DNA of 64,000 nucleotides from Diphasiastrum complanatum (GCA_029204225.1 CM055100.1:10204501-10268500); one strand, 5' to 3'; positions 31,377 to 43,009 are shown, counted from the stretch's first letter. Made by a program: numbers and translations. Notes: generated by a model from the sequence alone, not told the origin.

Positions 31377-31892
31377 CTCTCCTCGGGTATAGAGAGAATA
31401 GACCACTTTTGTCTCGGGTAGAGAGAGAGTGTAATACAAGCAAAATCCACAATTCTCAAATTTGTCTCAAAAACTCAATTGAATTATGATTGTTAATGAG
31501 AGTACATATGAAAACTCATGGAGAGCCATGCTTACTTCCTATTGGACCCCTCATCCTAGCCTCTCTAATGCTATTGGATGAGTGATGCATCTATCTTGCA
31601 ATTCTATTGGACCCTTCATGAGGATTTCTCAATTTTGATTGGACCCCTTGATCAAAGGCAACACTTTGACTTGATCACTCATCAAATTACATTAACACAA
31701 GTGTCACAAGTCTAACTAGCTCGAGATTGCATCATAAGCTACTTTTGGCCAAATTGTGGCTTTACATGTGGAATTGACAATTTTGCCATCGTTGCCAATT
31801 TTGGCCCTATCAAACTCCTACACAAAGATGCTTGACATAAAAACTTAGAAAACCCCTAAAGCTATGATAGATAACATTTTATAACTTTCACA
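31377..31892 (-). mobile_element. LTR of element C, part 2 (3' LTR of a minus-strand copia)
   Basis: Continues the LTR interrupted at 27306: two TCGGGTA-GAGAGAGA blocks, a run of CCTATTGGACCCCT-like phrases, then CCCTATCAAACTCCTACACA and the end ATAACTTTCACA at 31892. CTCCTCCTAAAAAG follows, as expected of a polypurine tract next to a 3' LTR. Confidence 0.75.
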
Positions 31893-32645
31893 CTCCTCCT
31901 AAAAAGATATCTTGGAATCATTCCAAGATTGGATCTATGTTTGATAGAGGAACTCTTGAGTAGAGGCTTGGTGAGTAGATCGGCAATACAAGATGACGAA
32001 TCAATGTGCTCAAAATGGATCTCTCCTCCAATAAGCTTCTCTCTCACAAAGTCGGGTGCCACTTCTATGTGCTTGCTTCTTGCATGAAAAATTGGATTAT
32101 TTGCAAGTGCTTGGGTCGAGGTATTATCACAATAAATCAATGGTAGCTCCTCCTCTTTGATGCACTTTAGCTCCAATAGAATCCTCTTGATCCAAAGCAC
32201 TTCTTTTGTTGATGTAGTGAGTGCTTTATACTCTGCCTCACAAGAAGAAAGAGAGATAGTATCTTGCTTTTTGGAAAGCCAAGATATGAGATTTCCTCCA
32301 AAAAAGATAGTATATGTGGACTTTCGATCCATCTTATTACTTGCAAAGTCTGAATCCGAGTAGGCAATAATAGATGAATCTTCACTCTTGTGAAGTAAAC
32401 CATAATCATGTGATGAAGATATATACCTTAGCACCCTCTTGGCCATCTTCCAATGTTGTGGCAGGAGAGAGATAAAAAAGTATTTGGATCTTGCATAGAT
32501 TGGTCAACTTGTGCACACAATAGCTCAAATCGGGGGCCTAGTGATGGCAAGCCATATCAAGGAGCCAATAAGACTCCTAAAAAGTGTGATGTCCTCGAAG
32601 GATCTTTCATCACCTTTATTAGGATCTTTTACAATGTGCTCCAGT
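31893..32645 (-). pseudogene. Copia RNase H and RT C-terminus of element C
   Basis: An open frame (32446 down to 31862, 194 codons) reads AKRVLRYISSSHDYGLLHKS, IAYSDSDFASNKMDRKST, LISWLSKKQDTISLSSCEAE, LPLIYCDNTSTQALANNPIF and IADLLTKPLLKSSSIKH. The three acidic positions of copia RNase H are present (SDSDFA, SSCEAE, YCDN). Further right, in other frames, come QVDQSMQDPNTF, GSLIWLAITRP and PLEHIVKDPNKGDERSFED, the link to RT. The frame is broken near 32450 and ends at 32645, where a plus-strand LTR begins, so gag to RT are missing. Confidence 0.8.
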
Positions 32646-32649
32646 GGTG

Positions 32650-32927
32650 TGTCAGTTAGAATTAAAGTAGAATCACTGTGCTACTGTATTGTGGGTCCTA
32701 TCAGTGGATAAGGATCAATTGGCCTCGCCACGAGGCAAGTCGAGGGGACACGCATCCCGCCAATGGCAACCTGGGTCATGCATGGGTTGCCTGAGTGAAA
32801 AACTATATGTACAGTGTAATTTCGTTTTGAGAAATACAGTTGTTATGTGAGCTTGTTGTGGAGAGTGTTTTTTGTCTGTGTTACTGTGTAGCATGATCTG
32901 TGTTCCTATGCAAAGCAAATTCTAAGT
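32650..32927 (+). mobile_element. 5' LTR of element J (about 278 bp)
   Basis: Starts TGTCAGTTAGAATTAAAG and ends close to the primer site at 32928; the exact end is unclear, because the last CA lies several bases before the site. It is short and GC-richer than the other LTRs. It interrupts the minus-strand copia pol of element C. Confidence 0.6.
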
Positions 32928-32940
32928 TGGTATCAGAGCC
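32928..32940 (+). other. Primer binding site of element J
   Basis: TGGTATCAGAGCC, a perfect tRNA-iMet primer site, followed by ATACAGGGAGTG. Confidence 0.85.
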
Positions 32941-33933
32941 ATACAGGGAGTGTACATAGTACATCATCGCCGTTGAAGAGAGCTTGGGAAGAACTGTCTT
33001 CCGAGAGTTTGGGGTTTACGGCGGGTTGAAGACGGAAGGAGAAACACTGGTGCAGAGAGTTTAACACACAGAAGCTTGGTAAGCTTGAGACTGTGTGAGG
33101 ATTCAGAGACAAGGGTTGTCGGCTGAATCAGAACCTCAGCAAACAGAATTTTGAAATTCTAAAGCAGGCTATTCGGTGTTTGCAGTCAGTATGCAATCAA
33201 TCGGACACCGTTTGACAAACGGTGTGAAGCTTCAGCTTTCCAGTAGTAGGGCGACCTCAGAGCAATTGATTTGGCCAGCCAGAGAGCTGTGAAAAGCAAG
33301 CCACCTTGTAGGCACGTGGATCAACGCACAAAAGCATCTAGGACCGTAGGATGAGTCCCTATGAAGATCAATGATTGAGATCATGCTTTTGGAAAGCAAT
33401 GTGAGCCTTTGGATCAGAATAAGCCATTAGATGGCAAGTCAAGGGGCTGTGAAAGTTTGAAGGGCAATTGGGCCTTCAATTTCATTAAAAATTTTCATAT
33501 TGAAATGGGAGTTGGGTCCCTTCACAAGTGAAGAGTGAAGTTTCTTCAAGGTGAAGAAACAGTTCAAAAACAAAAAAAATCCCTATTTTTGGGTCCTTTG
33601 CCCGTTTTGACCCAAACGAAAGGCTATAACCTCCAAACGAAGGGCACCCGGACTGTACCTGCAAGTACGGTACAACAAAACAGAGTGATTATAGCGGAGA
33701 AAGTGTTCGGAGTGTGCCAGAAGTGATTTCACCATTTTACTGGGCACGAAGTTGGGAGTTGACGACTGAGTGCATTTCGGAAGGCGACGCCGATTTGGCT
33801 TTCAAGTTGGTGAAAAAGCGGTGAGTGGCCTGGTAAGGAAAAAAGTGCAAGTCATTATTTTCAACTTCTGACATCACTGTTGGCCTCGGCATATTGTTTT
33901 TAGCCTACGGCAGAAGTTTCAAGCAATTTTGCG
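32941..33933 (+). other. Leader of element J
   Basis: Nearly 1 kb of non-coding, relatively GC-rich sequence between primer site and the gag-like start. One 63-codon frame at 33535-33726 (FLQGEETVQKQKKSLFLGPL) matches nothing I recognise and is probably chance. Confidence 0.5.
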
Positions 33934-34032
33934 ATGGCAAACATGGGAGAGTCCATTTTGAGTGAAAGCAGCAAATTGGACGAGATTTCCAACTACATTA
34001 GAGGAGCTTTGAGCTCCAAAAAGACCTTTTAA
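33934..34032 (+). pseudogene. Gag start of element J, truncated
   Basis: MANMGESILSESSKLDEISN then YIRGALSSKKTF and a stop. Position and composition suit the start of a copia gag, but only 32 codons remain before unrelated sequence begins at about 34045. Confidence 0.4.
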
Positions 34033-34044
34033 GAATTCGTGCAA

Positions 34045-34272
34045 GATGTAGTTTATATTATTAAAATATTATAGCACTAATACTTTTGACTTGCCATAAT
34101 TTTTTAATCGTAGCTTAGAAGTATGTCATCTAACATATCATTGGAAAGCCCTTGTCGAGTGCTTTCCAATGCACCAAACTTCGCTAAATTTGGACTTACC
34201 ACTAAAAAGTTATGCCATTTTTAGTGTGGAATCAAAATGTGGACTCAAAAAGTTACGTTCCGTAAATTTCAA
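34045..34272. other. Unassigned sequence with a strong hairpin
   Basis: No coding frame. It contains CATTGGAAAGC, an 11-base loop, and GCTTTCCAATG at 34139-34171, a perfect 11-bp stem. Confidence 0.5.
34139..34171 (+). repeat. 11-bp perfect inverted repeat
   Basis: CATTGGAAAGC ... GCTTTCCAATG with an 11-base loop. It could be a terminal hairpin of a small element, but no flanking structure supports that. Confidence 0.7.
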
Positions 34273-34440
34273 ATTTGAGTGCTTTTTGGAAAGCCAAGAT
34301 ATGAGATTTCCTCCAAAAAAGATAGTATATGCACTTGTGGACTTTCGATCCATCTTATCACTTGCAAAGTCCGAATCTGAGTAGGCAATAATAGATGAAT
34401 CTTCACTCTATGAAGATATATACCTTAGCACCTTCTTGGA
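34273..34440 (-). pseudogene. Copia RNase H scrap
   Basis: About 165 bp almost identical to 32268-32440 (upper-strand phrases TTTTGGAAAGCCAAGATATG and GGACTTTCGATCCATCTTAT), with a small insertion (GCACTTGT) and a deletion. It ends exactly where the transposon-like copy 1 begins (34444). Confidence 0.8.
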
Positions 34441-34599
34441 CTACATTCTCCATTACTCTGCAAGATGAAAACCAGCAAGTATGTTAGTAGCGCTATTTAT
34501 GGATTTTTTTCATTAGAAAAAAATTAGGGCTTATTGCAAATAAATTTCTAGGATTAAATATTTTCTACGTAGGATCTCAATGTCGTGCATCAAAAATAC

Positions 34600-35115
34600 A
34601 TGCAAACTTGATGCACTGCATCGAAATGCTACACCAACTCGATGCAGTGCATCAAGTTTATCACACCAACTCGATGCACTGCATTGCAATGGTGCACTAC
34701 CTCAATGCAGTGCATCGAAATGGACACACCAACTCGATGCAGTGCATCGAAATGGATCATCAACTCAATGTAGTGCATCGAGTTGGTGTCTCAAAATCAA
34801 TGCACTGTATCGAGTTGATGATCCATTTCAATGCAATACATCGAGTTGGTGTTCAAACTATGCATCGAGTGGTGTGTCCATATCGATGCACTGCATTGAG
34901 TTGGTGCACGATTTCGATGCAGTGCATCGAGTTGGTGTGTCAAACTCGATGCACTACATCAATTTTGTGATCTATTTTGATGCACGACATCGAGCTGGTG
35001 TTCAAACTCGACGCACTGCATCAAATTTGTGTGTAAAATGGTTAAAAAACTCGATGCACTACATCGAATTTTTATGTGTTTTCGATGTATTGCATCCAAT
35101 TTGTAATTATTATAG
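34600..35115 (+). repeat. 32-bp tandem array with hairpin units, copy 1
   Basis: About 16 units of the form TCGATGCAGTGCATCGA plus GTTGGTGTGTCAAAC. The first 17 bases are a palindrome apart from the central base, so each unit can form an 8-bp stem. Units begin near 34641, 34673, 34704, 34736 and 34768, a period of 31-32 bp. The array lies in the spacer between the two divergent genes and is duplicated at 43010-43515. Confidence 0.9.
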
Positions 35116-35433
35116 ATGTAGTGGGACTACTTGTGAGTGTTAGTTTCTTATGTTGGTGCCCTTTGTCGTTTGACCTCATTATTCTTGGTACAGAACATCA
35201 GTTGATTGAAAATTTGGAAAGAACGCTTAGATTATTATCAATTGTCGAATTTTAGAAAATTTATGTAAAAATAACGTAAAAATACATGGATAATTTAGTC
35301 AAATAATATCTTAAATAACGTTAAATAAAAATGAAAAGCTTATTTATGAGCTTTGAAGAGACCTAAAATTGAATCAAAAATAAAATTTTGTTTGTTATTT
35401 TACCTAAAAATTGATATTTTCTATCACTTTCAG
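35116..35433. other. Spacer and presumed intron before the methyltransferase exons
   Basis: AT-rich sequence, no frame. It ends in CTATCACTTTCAG at 35421-35433, a good splice acceptor for the exon beginning at 35434. Confidence 0.5.
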
Positions 35434-38400
35434 GAGTAAAAAGAAGCAAACCCCGGAAAAGGTTCTCGCAAATGTGGAGAAAAGACTTAAGTTATCACAT
35501 GACAGTAGCAACTTAGGAATCTTGTCTGATACATAGATTCCAACCCGATTGAAGGCCAAACAATCTGATCTAATGTCAAGACGTCATTCAGATCTACATG
35601 AGAAAGACCCTAAAGGGAAATCTGTTAAAGAATCTTCTTCGTTGTCCATAAAGAAATTGTCTAATAGTTTTTTGGCCTTATTCTATTCTGCCGAAGAAGG
35701 TTTATTCTTGTACGTCTGCAAGTTTAAAGGGACTACTTTAAATGACAATAACTCCAAGTCTTGTGCTTGAATTCAGAGGATAGATTATGAGGGTGACTTT
35801 GGGAGTCGATACTGATTGAGGCCCGCGGGACCAATGATGATGTGAGACTATTTTTATTAGTGGAAGCTAACATGTGTCTCAGTACTTCTCTTTTTGAAAT
35901 ATTGAAGGCACTTTTAAAAAGTTCCAAGAATTTAATTATTGATTTGCTTCCTTTTATTTAGCAATCTGAGCCAGTGAGAGAAGAGATGTCTTCTCCGAAA
36001 AGGCCATCTCCAAAAAAGAAATGCCCTCCATCTCAAGCCCAAAAAGCTATTGCCCAAGCCCAATCCCCTGCAAAGCCTAAGAGAGTTGAAGTCCAGGCCA
36101 AGAAAAAACAAAAAATGATGACGAAACATTTGGTAGCTCTGATAGTGCCGAGGATATTGAAGTCAAGCAATATTATCGGGTGATAAGCTTAAGAATGGAG
36201 TTATAAAGACTGATCAAAATAAAATTTGGGAGTTAATTCAAAACGAAAAGTTGGCTTCCCGTTAGTTCTTCATGTTGCCTATCGAAATAGTTGATAGGCC
36301 ACCTATAGACCCAGATACAAGTAGACGAACTATGGTACTGTTGTGCCATATATTGTTTTAGTCGATTTGTATCAATGCCCTTTTAAGGCAGTTTTCAATG
36401 AGAAAAAAACAAAACTGTATGATTACTATGTTATTGGTGGCTCCCATTCAACTGAGGCTCACAAACATCTAGTAACCGCATATCCTACCACCAATATTTT
36501 CAGATTTATTGAATGCAAGATATTTTGTGATTTAACTGTGGAGGAAGAAAAGCTATTGGTCTGGGACCATAACAATGACAATGATTATAGGGCAATGATG
36601 CTTTTATTGAAAAAAAATTAGCTTTTTCACCATGAATACATTGATTATATGAAAAGACACGAAAAAGCTGATGGTAATCTTAGGCGCCAATGTTTACTAG
36701 AGGTTGGCATTGTTGTGGATGGGACGGAGAAGTCCCATGGCCTGCGCAACTATGATTCATGGTTTCAATTAGCTTTTTGTCAAGGTCAGGTCTAGGGTAT
36801 CCAGGATGTTATTTCTAGCATGTGAGAAAATAAAGAGTTGAAGGGCCAGAAACTTTCCTAGGAAAAAGCTGTTCTCACGGCCTTGTTGAAAGAGGCTACT
36901 AAAAAACTTGATCTTCAAATTGAAGAGCTCCCTGATGATATGAGAGGGCATTAGTAGAGGTCTCTACAAGGAATTAAGAATGAAACCACCATTATCTCGG
37001 TGCTGTCACATATTGTTACAAAAGAGCTCTGGATGGATGAAATGTATCTTGAATTCAAAAAGTAAGTTCTTTTTTATTTTCAGATTTTTCTAGGCTCCCC
37101 TGTTTGTTAGCTATTGTTTTTAATTTGTGAGAATAGTTTGCAGTCATAAAGTGTTCACCCGAATTCAAGAGGTCATGACTAAGCGGTTGAATTGTCCGAT
37201 TGGGGGGCTAAAGTGCAACTAAACTACTCTACAACCAGCTCAACCAAAGCTTTATCAGAATTTCTACTGGCTTTTCATAAGGTAAGCATGTAATTTTAAA
37301 ATGTTTATATTGTATTTTAAAATGTTATGTGATTATCAAATTTAAATATATGTTGTTGTGTTTTTGCAGCCCAAAAAAGGCAGGCTAGAGAGGAGTTGGA
37401 TTGCCCTTCGAATTTTGTATCACATATAGAGAGGGCTAAAAAAGAAAAAATGAGGATTCAATTGAGAGATTCTCTCCCGCCATTGTCTGAGGATTATAAG
37501 ACCTTCACATGTCTATCTGATCCGATGAGGACATTTACTTATCGTGTTGTCTGTTGTGATATCTTGAAATTGCCTAATGATGTCCCAAAGCATGAGTATA
37601 CTCTTGTTATTGTAGATATTCCTTATGGATTCAGAATGCCTGGCTCCATTAATGATGACAAAGATGGTTATTGATTTTGCTGCCTTGACAACATCTTCTT
37701 TATGGAAATTTGTGATTTTTCATAGCGTGGCACAATCTTTTTCAGTGATTGCATCTTTGAAAACTTATTGTCATGCTATTGAGCACCTTCTCTGGTATGT
37801 CATTTTAAATATATTGTGATATTTATTTTCATGTAGTTGATGGTTAAGAATATAAATTTGGATGTTAATATGGTATAATATGTGTAGGAACAAAACAAAT
37901 CTTGAGCGTGCACTAGGCTACCACTAATCAGTTCTTTTGTAATGATGATGGTGGGCTACTTTGATGCGCATGAAAAAAAAGTGATTACGAATTCATTATA
38001 ATGAACAATGTAGTAATGTCATTTCGTTTCCAGTTGTGACTCGTAAATTGGACATTTAGAGGGTGATAGGTCTTTGGTAAATCCTTACCAAAAGCCTCAG
38101 AGATTAATCAACAAGTTAATTGACATGTTCTTGAATGAGGATGATTGGGTTTTGGAGTTGTTTGCAAGAACATTTATTAAGATGTGTTTTCTTTGCTAAC
38201 AATTAGTTTCATTATTAAGTATTAAATTTAGAATTTTATTTTATTTTAGGTGAATAACTTTTTTTTTTATTTACTTTCAAATGTAGGTACCACCACATGT
38301 TGTGCAGTCAACAAAAACAGGAATTGCATAGCTGTTGAAATGGATGAAGTCTAGGCGACCTACATTGAGATGAGAGTGGCTGCTATTCGAGAACTTCCAG

Positions 38401-38636
38401 ATGAAGATCAAGAAGTTGGGGCTCGACCAGTCGACAACAATGAGAGGTTCCAAAGTGCCTCATCAAAATTTGTTCCCTCACTTCTAAATGAAGAAGGGAA
38501 ATTAGTTGGTTTGAGAGATGATATTCTTTATCCCCCTCAAGATTACACTGAGAAGGCTAGTGAAGTCCTTGAAGAGGGACAAGCCTCTCAGTCAGCCAAG
38601 AAGGCATTACCGGATATGTTGCTGGATATTGCTTGA
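35434..38636 (+). pseudogene. ParB-like domain + beta-type DNA N4/N6 methyltransferase, decayed
   Basis: Pieces in order across stops and introns: KKKQTPEKVLANVEKRLKLS; FLALFYSAEEGLFLYVCKFK; a Ser/Pro/Lys linker (35986-36110); LPIEIVDRPPIDPDTSRRTM; then a ParB-like domain at 36343-36621 with YYVIGGSHSTEAHKHL, FIECKIFCDLTVEEEKLLVW and DHNNDN. A helical stretch follows, an intron (37062-37140), then CPSNFVSHIERAKKEK, TYRVVCCDILKLPND, and LVIVDIPYGFRMPG, the D-x-P-Y motif IV. Next come LWKFVIFHSVAQSFSV, LVNPYQKPQRLINKLIDMFL and NEDDWVLELFART, which is motif I with Gly lost, an intron, and GTTTCCAVNKNRNCIAVEMD. Motif IV before motif I defines beta-type enzymes. These add a methyl group to cytosine N4 or adenine N6. 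At least six stops or frameshifts show decay. Confidence 0.75.
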
Positions 38637-38640
38637 TACT

Positions 38641-40640
38641 TTTACAATTATATTGATTGTTTGGCAGACATATATGTTTTTGGCAGGAACCTTTGGTTTA
38701 TATGGATATTTATATTTTACTGGCAAGTGCCTTTTTTAGATATCAAGATTATATTTGTGTGAGATTCAAAAAGATGTACTTGGGATATTATACTTCATGA
38801 GGTTATACTTAGAGTTATAATTATTTTAATTTTATGCACTATCATTGTGAGTTTAGATAAATTAATATGTTACGCAAACTTTTATTTGGATACATTGAAG
38901 TTACTAATATTAATAATTGTATATTGCATAGAATGTGGCTATTTTTTTACTAGATCAAAATTTAATATTTAATAAAAATTGAAACTAAAAATAAAACATC
39001 ATTATAAAGTATTGAAGATATCTTTTGCTTAGCAGAGTGCAATCTTGAAAATATTTAGATGACAATCAAAATATTAATGTTTTTAATGCGTTATACAAGT
39101 ACATATAACAAACTCTCAACGAAAAGTACAATGGCTATATGCAATTTATATTCATTTTTTTGTTTGTGTGGTTTTTGAAAACTATATCAAATTTGCAATG
39201 GACATAATTGTATAGTTTCTTACTAATGTATTTTTGAAAACATGGTATGTGCATTCTCAAGTTTTTAAAAATAGTCAAAAATCACACCCTTAGAAATACA
39301 ATTTTACGCAACAATGCGCTTTTATTTTTTGTACGGTGATTTTTAAAACTTTTGGAGGGAATCTTTTTAGGAGAAGCCTTTTCAATTACCCACTCAATAG
39401 GAAATTGTGTTATGTGTCTTACAAGCAATACACATAAACAAACAGTTCCTGGTGAATTCCCTTCACACTCTGTTTTGCCAATTAACTTCCTCAAGAGTAA
39501 ACCAATTACTTAAGTTAATTGCTAATGATTCAGAGATCTCAAATGTCTAGGTGAAGATCTTAATTATACTAGTATAACACCATATTTAGATCCTTATCCA
39601 AATCACTTTTAAGTTAACCAATAAGTCTTTTCACAGAAAGATCTGTTAACTCTGCAAGTATCTGTTTCAATAATACTTGATCATATGTCTATGTTTACCA
39701 ACTAGGTTAAGTGCACCAAATAACCCTAGAAACCAAGAATACATAGTAGAAAAATCAATCGAGCACATATGAGAATAATCTCACTATGACCCAGTACATA
39801 AACGTATATGTTATCATCTAGCAGATTCCTCCAAAATCCGCATATGTTACTCTCATATCTCACTAAGAATCTTGTAACTCAGCTACAAAAGAATTCAATT
39901 TCTCGTGAGTAAATAACATATTTGGGAAATCTCTGAGATTGGAAACACATCCTCTCTCACAAGTTTTCCAACCCACTTACAACTTTGTACCAAATTTCTC
40001 TCATCAACCCCTCCCTGATTCTAGTATTCCAACTAAGATTAGGTTGACTTCAAATTACAATTCTAGAACTAAATCTAGATATCCAAAGTTCTATTGAATT
40101 TTTCAAAAATTTAGTTGTCATTCTTGGAACCATTATGATTCGTTATCCAATTGAGCGCTCTGAGATACAATCACTAATGAATTGAGTCTATCATCTGAGA
40201 AATACTCACCCAAGAATTCCGTATATCCTATGCACGCAATTTTCTTGATGAATCCAAATGACTCAAAAATCATGTAACACAATTTCCTATTGAATGCGTA
40301 ATTTTTCCAGCTAAGGGGAAACATTTGAAATATTCCTTGAGATACTTCAAAAAATTATCTCTTTTTATGGGTGTCAACTAAAAGGCATTACGCATGCATA
40401 AAGTATTTTTGAAAATACATTAAAAAAGAGACTTGTTTTGTTCTTGACAAGAATAACAATTATACCGATTTTGGGGGTTCTCAAGACCACTTGCAAGAAC
40501 ATTTCCATTCAGAGAGTGCCAAGTTTAAAAAAGAAGCACGTTTTTAAAATGCTCATATACTTACGATATAAAAGTAACAAACAAAGAAACTAATTACTTA
40601 TATTTCGTGACACATGCGATATTCAAAACTCTTTGGACTC
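38641..40640. other. No gene recognised between the two transposon copies
   Basis: About 2 kb, very AT-rich, with only chance-sized frames on both strands. If the two flanking copies belong to one transposon family, the ends of both should lie here; I found no inverted repeats or target duplication by eye. Confidence 0.35.
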
Positions 40641-40655
40641 ATACAATTCCAAATG

Positions 40656-42881
40656 CTAGTCACTATCAATCCCATCACTATCAGTAGTTATAGGTGTTGA
40701 TGATCCTGAAGTGGTGAAAGAGGCATCATCTTCCTCACTATGTACTAAAACATTGCCTTCCTCACGATGCAAGCCGTAATTTTCATAGCTTCCCATGCTT
40801 CCTTTGGTACGTAGAGACGGTCTCACATCGTTTGTCATGAGAATTTTCTGCATTAGTATTTCAATAGTGGACTTTTTTAAATGACTTGTTGTGGTGAGCA
40901 TGAAGTCATACACTAAAATATCCACCTACTCTAAAGACAATAAAGAAGATCTTGGAGTATTCTTTGTTTTTCATTTTTCCCTTTACCATGCACTGTACGA
41001 ACCATTTCGAGGCTATGCCTCCCTTTGAATGGATGTGGTCTGTTTTAAACCAATGTACAATTATGTCTTTAATATTAGATGTGATGTCGCTCCTCTAGGA
41101 TGGATAGCATTATAGGAAGTGTAAACGCATCTATAGAAAGCGATAGCGTTTTAGAGAAAGTGCTGAACATTTGATCTATATGATCATGTGTGTGTGTCCA
41201 ACCAGTAGAAAATCAACCTTTACTTTTCTGAAAACACCTTTCTCAACAAGCTTATGCAAATAACCTAAGACCATTTGATTCTTATTGTTGTGTTGTCCAA
41301 CTGAACATACAAAACAGCCAGAAGCAATCCTCGCCATGAAGATAAAGCATGATGAATAATAGTCACAGTTAAGTTGGAATCATTATGCATGTTAGGATAT
41401 GTGAAAGACACTCGAGGATGTATATCAAGCAACCAACCAAATGTGCTTGAATCAAAGTTTCTTCGTGAATATGTAGTCATGCGAAGTGAGGCAACTGTGT
41501 CTTTTTTTTATCCATCTCGTCAATGACAATGCCAAAATACTTCTTTGGAGACCCAAATCATTTTTTACAGTGTTGCATTATTTTTTGACATTTCGTTGCC
41601 TGTTCCACTCTATGATCACTCAAAGTTGACTTCACCACCACAATCTCTGTCAGATCCCTTAAGGCTTTTCTTTTACTTTTCACTCTACACACGTACTCCC
41701 ATTCGAACTTTTCTTGGAATAGAGACATTATTGAAATCTCTTTTCCAAAGTTTTGTGAAATATGAGTAAGTTATGTACCTGTCGTTGTTTTGAATCATAT
41801 GCTCTTTGTAAACTGAAAAAATTTCCATCCGAGTAAAGTTATCAGCGAGATGGAATTTGCTAGTGGTTGGCATTATCTCACAATGAAGACGAAAATATTT
41901 CTCCATCCATAACAATGTGTGTTGTGCAACATCACCCACAACCTTCGGAGATGGATGGATATGACCGAACTTATTAATTCTGTATTTTATCCTCTCCAGT
42001 CGAGAGTTGTCGAGGCTCAAGACAATTTTAAATGCCCCTCTACAAACGAGGTCATTCCCTAGAACTCAGTCAAATGTTTTTCTAAACAAGGTATCAATTG
42101 TGAGGATAGAAACACGTCTTGCTCACTAGGATTCAGATCAAAATTAATTGTTCTCCATCTTTTTATCTTTTGTTTTCCTAACTTTATTAAACAATTTGCA
42201 TTACAGCAAAAATAATGCAATGGCTCTTGAACTTGTTGATCAACAGTCAAAAAATCTTTCCTATCCCTACCAAAGGAACGCCTTCTACAATGAAATACAA
42301 TTGGCAAACATTCTTGGTAGGCATTTTCCTCATTAGTTAAGTCGACAGTCTCTCTTTCTGACTGATTGCTGCTTGACTCAGTGAGCATTTCAACTTCCAT
42401 GCTCTCAAACACATGATAATATATCATTAGAGAATACTGGTTTATTGCCAAAACATGGTCGTAAATATGACGGGACATCAACAAATGAGAATAATAAAAT
42501 CTCATTGTTCTCGTTACAACCAGAATTTGAAACATTGTTAAATGATGAGCTATAATCGTCAACTGATACATTTTCTGATATGTTGTTAAAACCGACCACC
42601 GACGCTCCTTCATATGAAGAAAACGAGAGGCCCAAACACCCAGAGAGAAAATGTAAATAAACTATATTGTGCACGTTATGACCGAAATGGAAAGTCTTTT
42701 AATCATTGCAAGGTTGACAAGACAAGTTTTCAAATTTGAAAAGGGTGAAAGTATAAAAGACCTCACCCATTCTCATTTGTGCACAACATTTTTTGGAAGG
42801 AAAAGTGCTCTTGCCATGATCGTCTTCGAGCAACTTCACAGGCGTGTATGTAGGCAAAGGATCCTCCTTTGCATTCTCCAT
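40656..42881 (-). pseudogene. DUF7869-like, probably transposon-encoded protein, decayed
   Basis: Begins MENAKEDPLPTYTPVKLLED at 42881, followed by a donor-like GTGAG near 42766. Later pieces: FNNISENVSVDDYSSS; LPIVFHCRRRSFGRDRKDFL; HYFCCNANCLIKLGKQKIKR; PTTSKFHLADNFTRMEIFSV, YITYSYFTKLWKRDFNNVSI; then WLLDIHPRVSFTYPN, SSWRGLLLAVLYVQLDNTT, and in shifted frames NKNQMVLGYLHKLVEKGVFR, KVKVDFLLVGHTH, DHIDQMFSTFSKTL. The QLDN...NKN..LGYL..LVEKGVF...VDFLLVGHTH.HIDQMFS pattern is that of DUF7869, common in large, transposon-like families of plants and animals. It ends in an acidic tail at 40656. Two frameshifts lie inside the core. It is transcribed divergently from the methyltransferase gene. Confidence 0.65.
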
Positions 42882-43009
42882 TACTCTGCAAAATGAAAAC
42901 CAGCAAGTATGTTAGTAGCGCTATTTATGGATTTTTTTCATTAGAAAAAAGTTAGGGCTTATTGCAACTAAATTTTTAGGATTAAATATTTTCTACGTAG
43001 GATCTCGAT

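Larger units (their letters stand above)
34444..38640 (+). mobile_element. Putative DNA transposon, copy 1 (methyltransferase half)
   Basis: Shares two blocks with copy 2: 34444-35363 with 42872-43767, and 36991-38018 with 43768-44795. The first block starts at the fourth codon of the minus-strand DUF7869-like gene in copy 2, so copy 1 keeps the divergent spacer and the whole methyltransferase gene but has lost the partner gene. The boundaries at the right are not visible; no terminal inverted repeat was found by eye. Confidence 0.55.

Noticed and set aside
32715-32918. Minus-strand 67-codon frame inside the LTR of element J
   Set aside because: Within LTR sequence, no homology; chance frame.
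34580-35143. 187-codon frame with Cys/His-rich repeats (DALHRN, QCSASS) at 34580-35143 and similar at 43070-43547
   Set aside because: It is the 32-bp tandem array read in three successive phases (96 bp = 32 residues). Similar frames open on several phases, and the units vary at non-synonymous positions.
38641-40640. Terminal inverted repeats for the methyltransferase transposon near 39230 (TATTTTTGAAAACATG) and 40405 (TATTTTTGAAAATACA)
   Set aside because: The two are in direct, not inverted, orientation, short and AT-rich, so chance similarity is likely.
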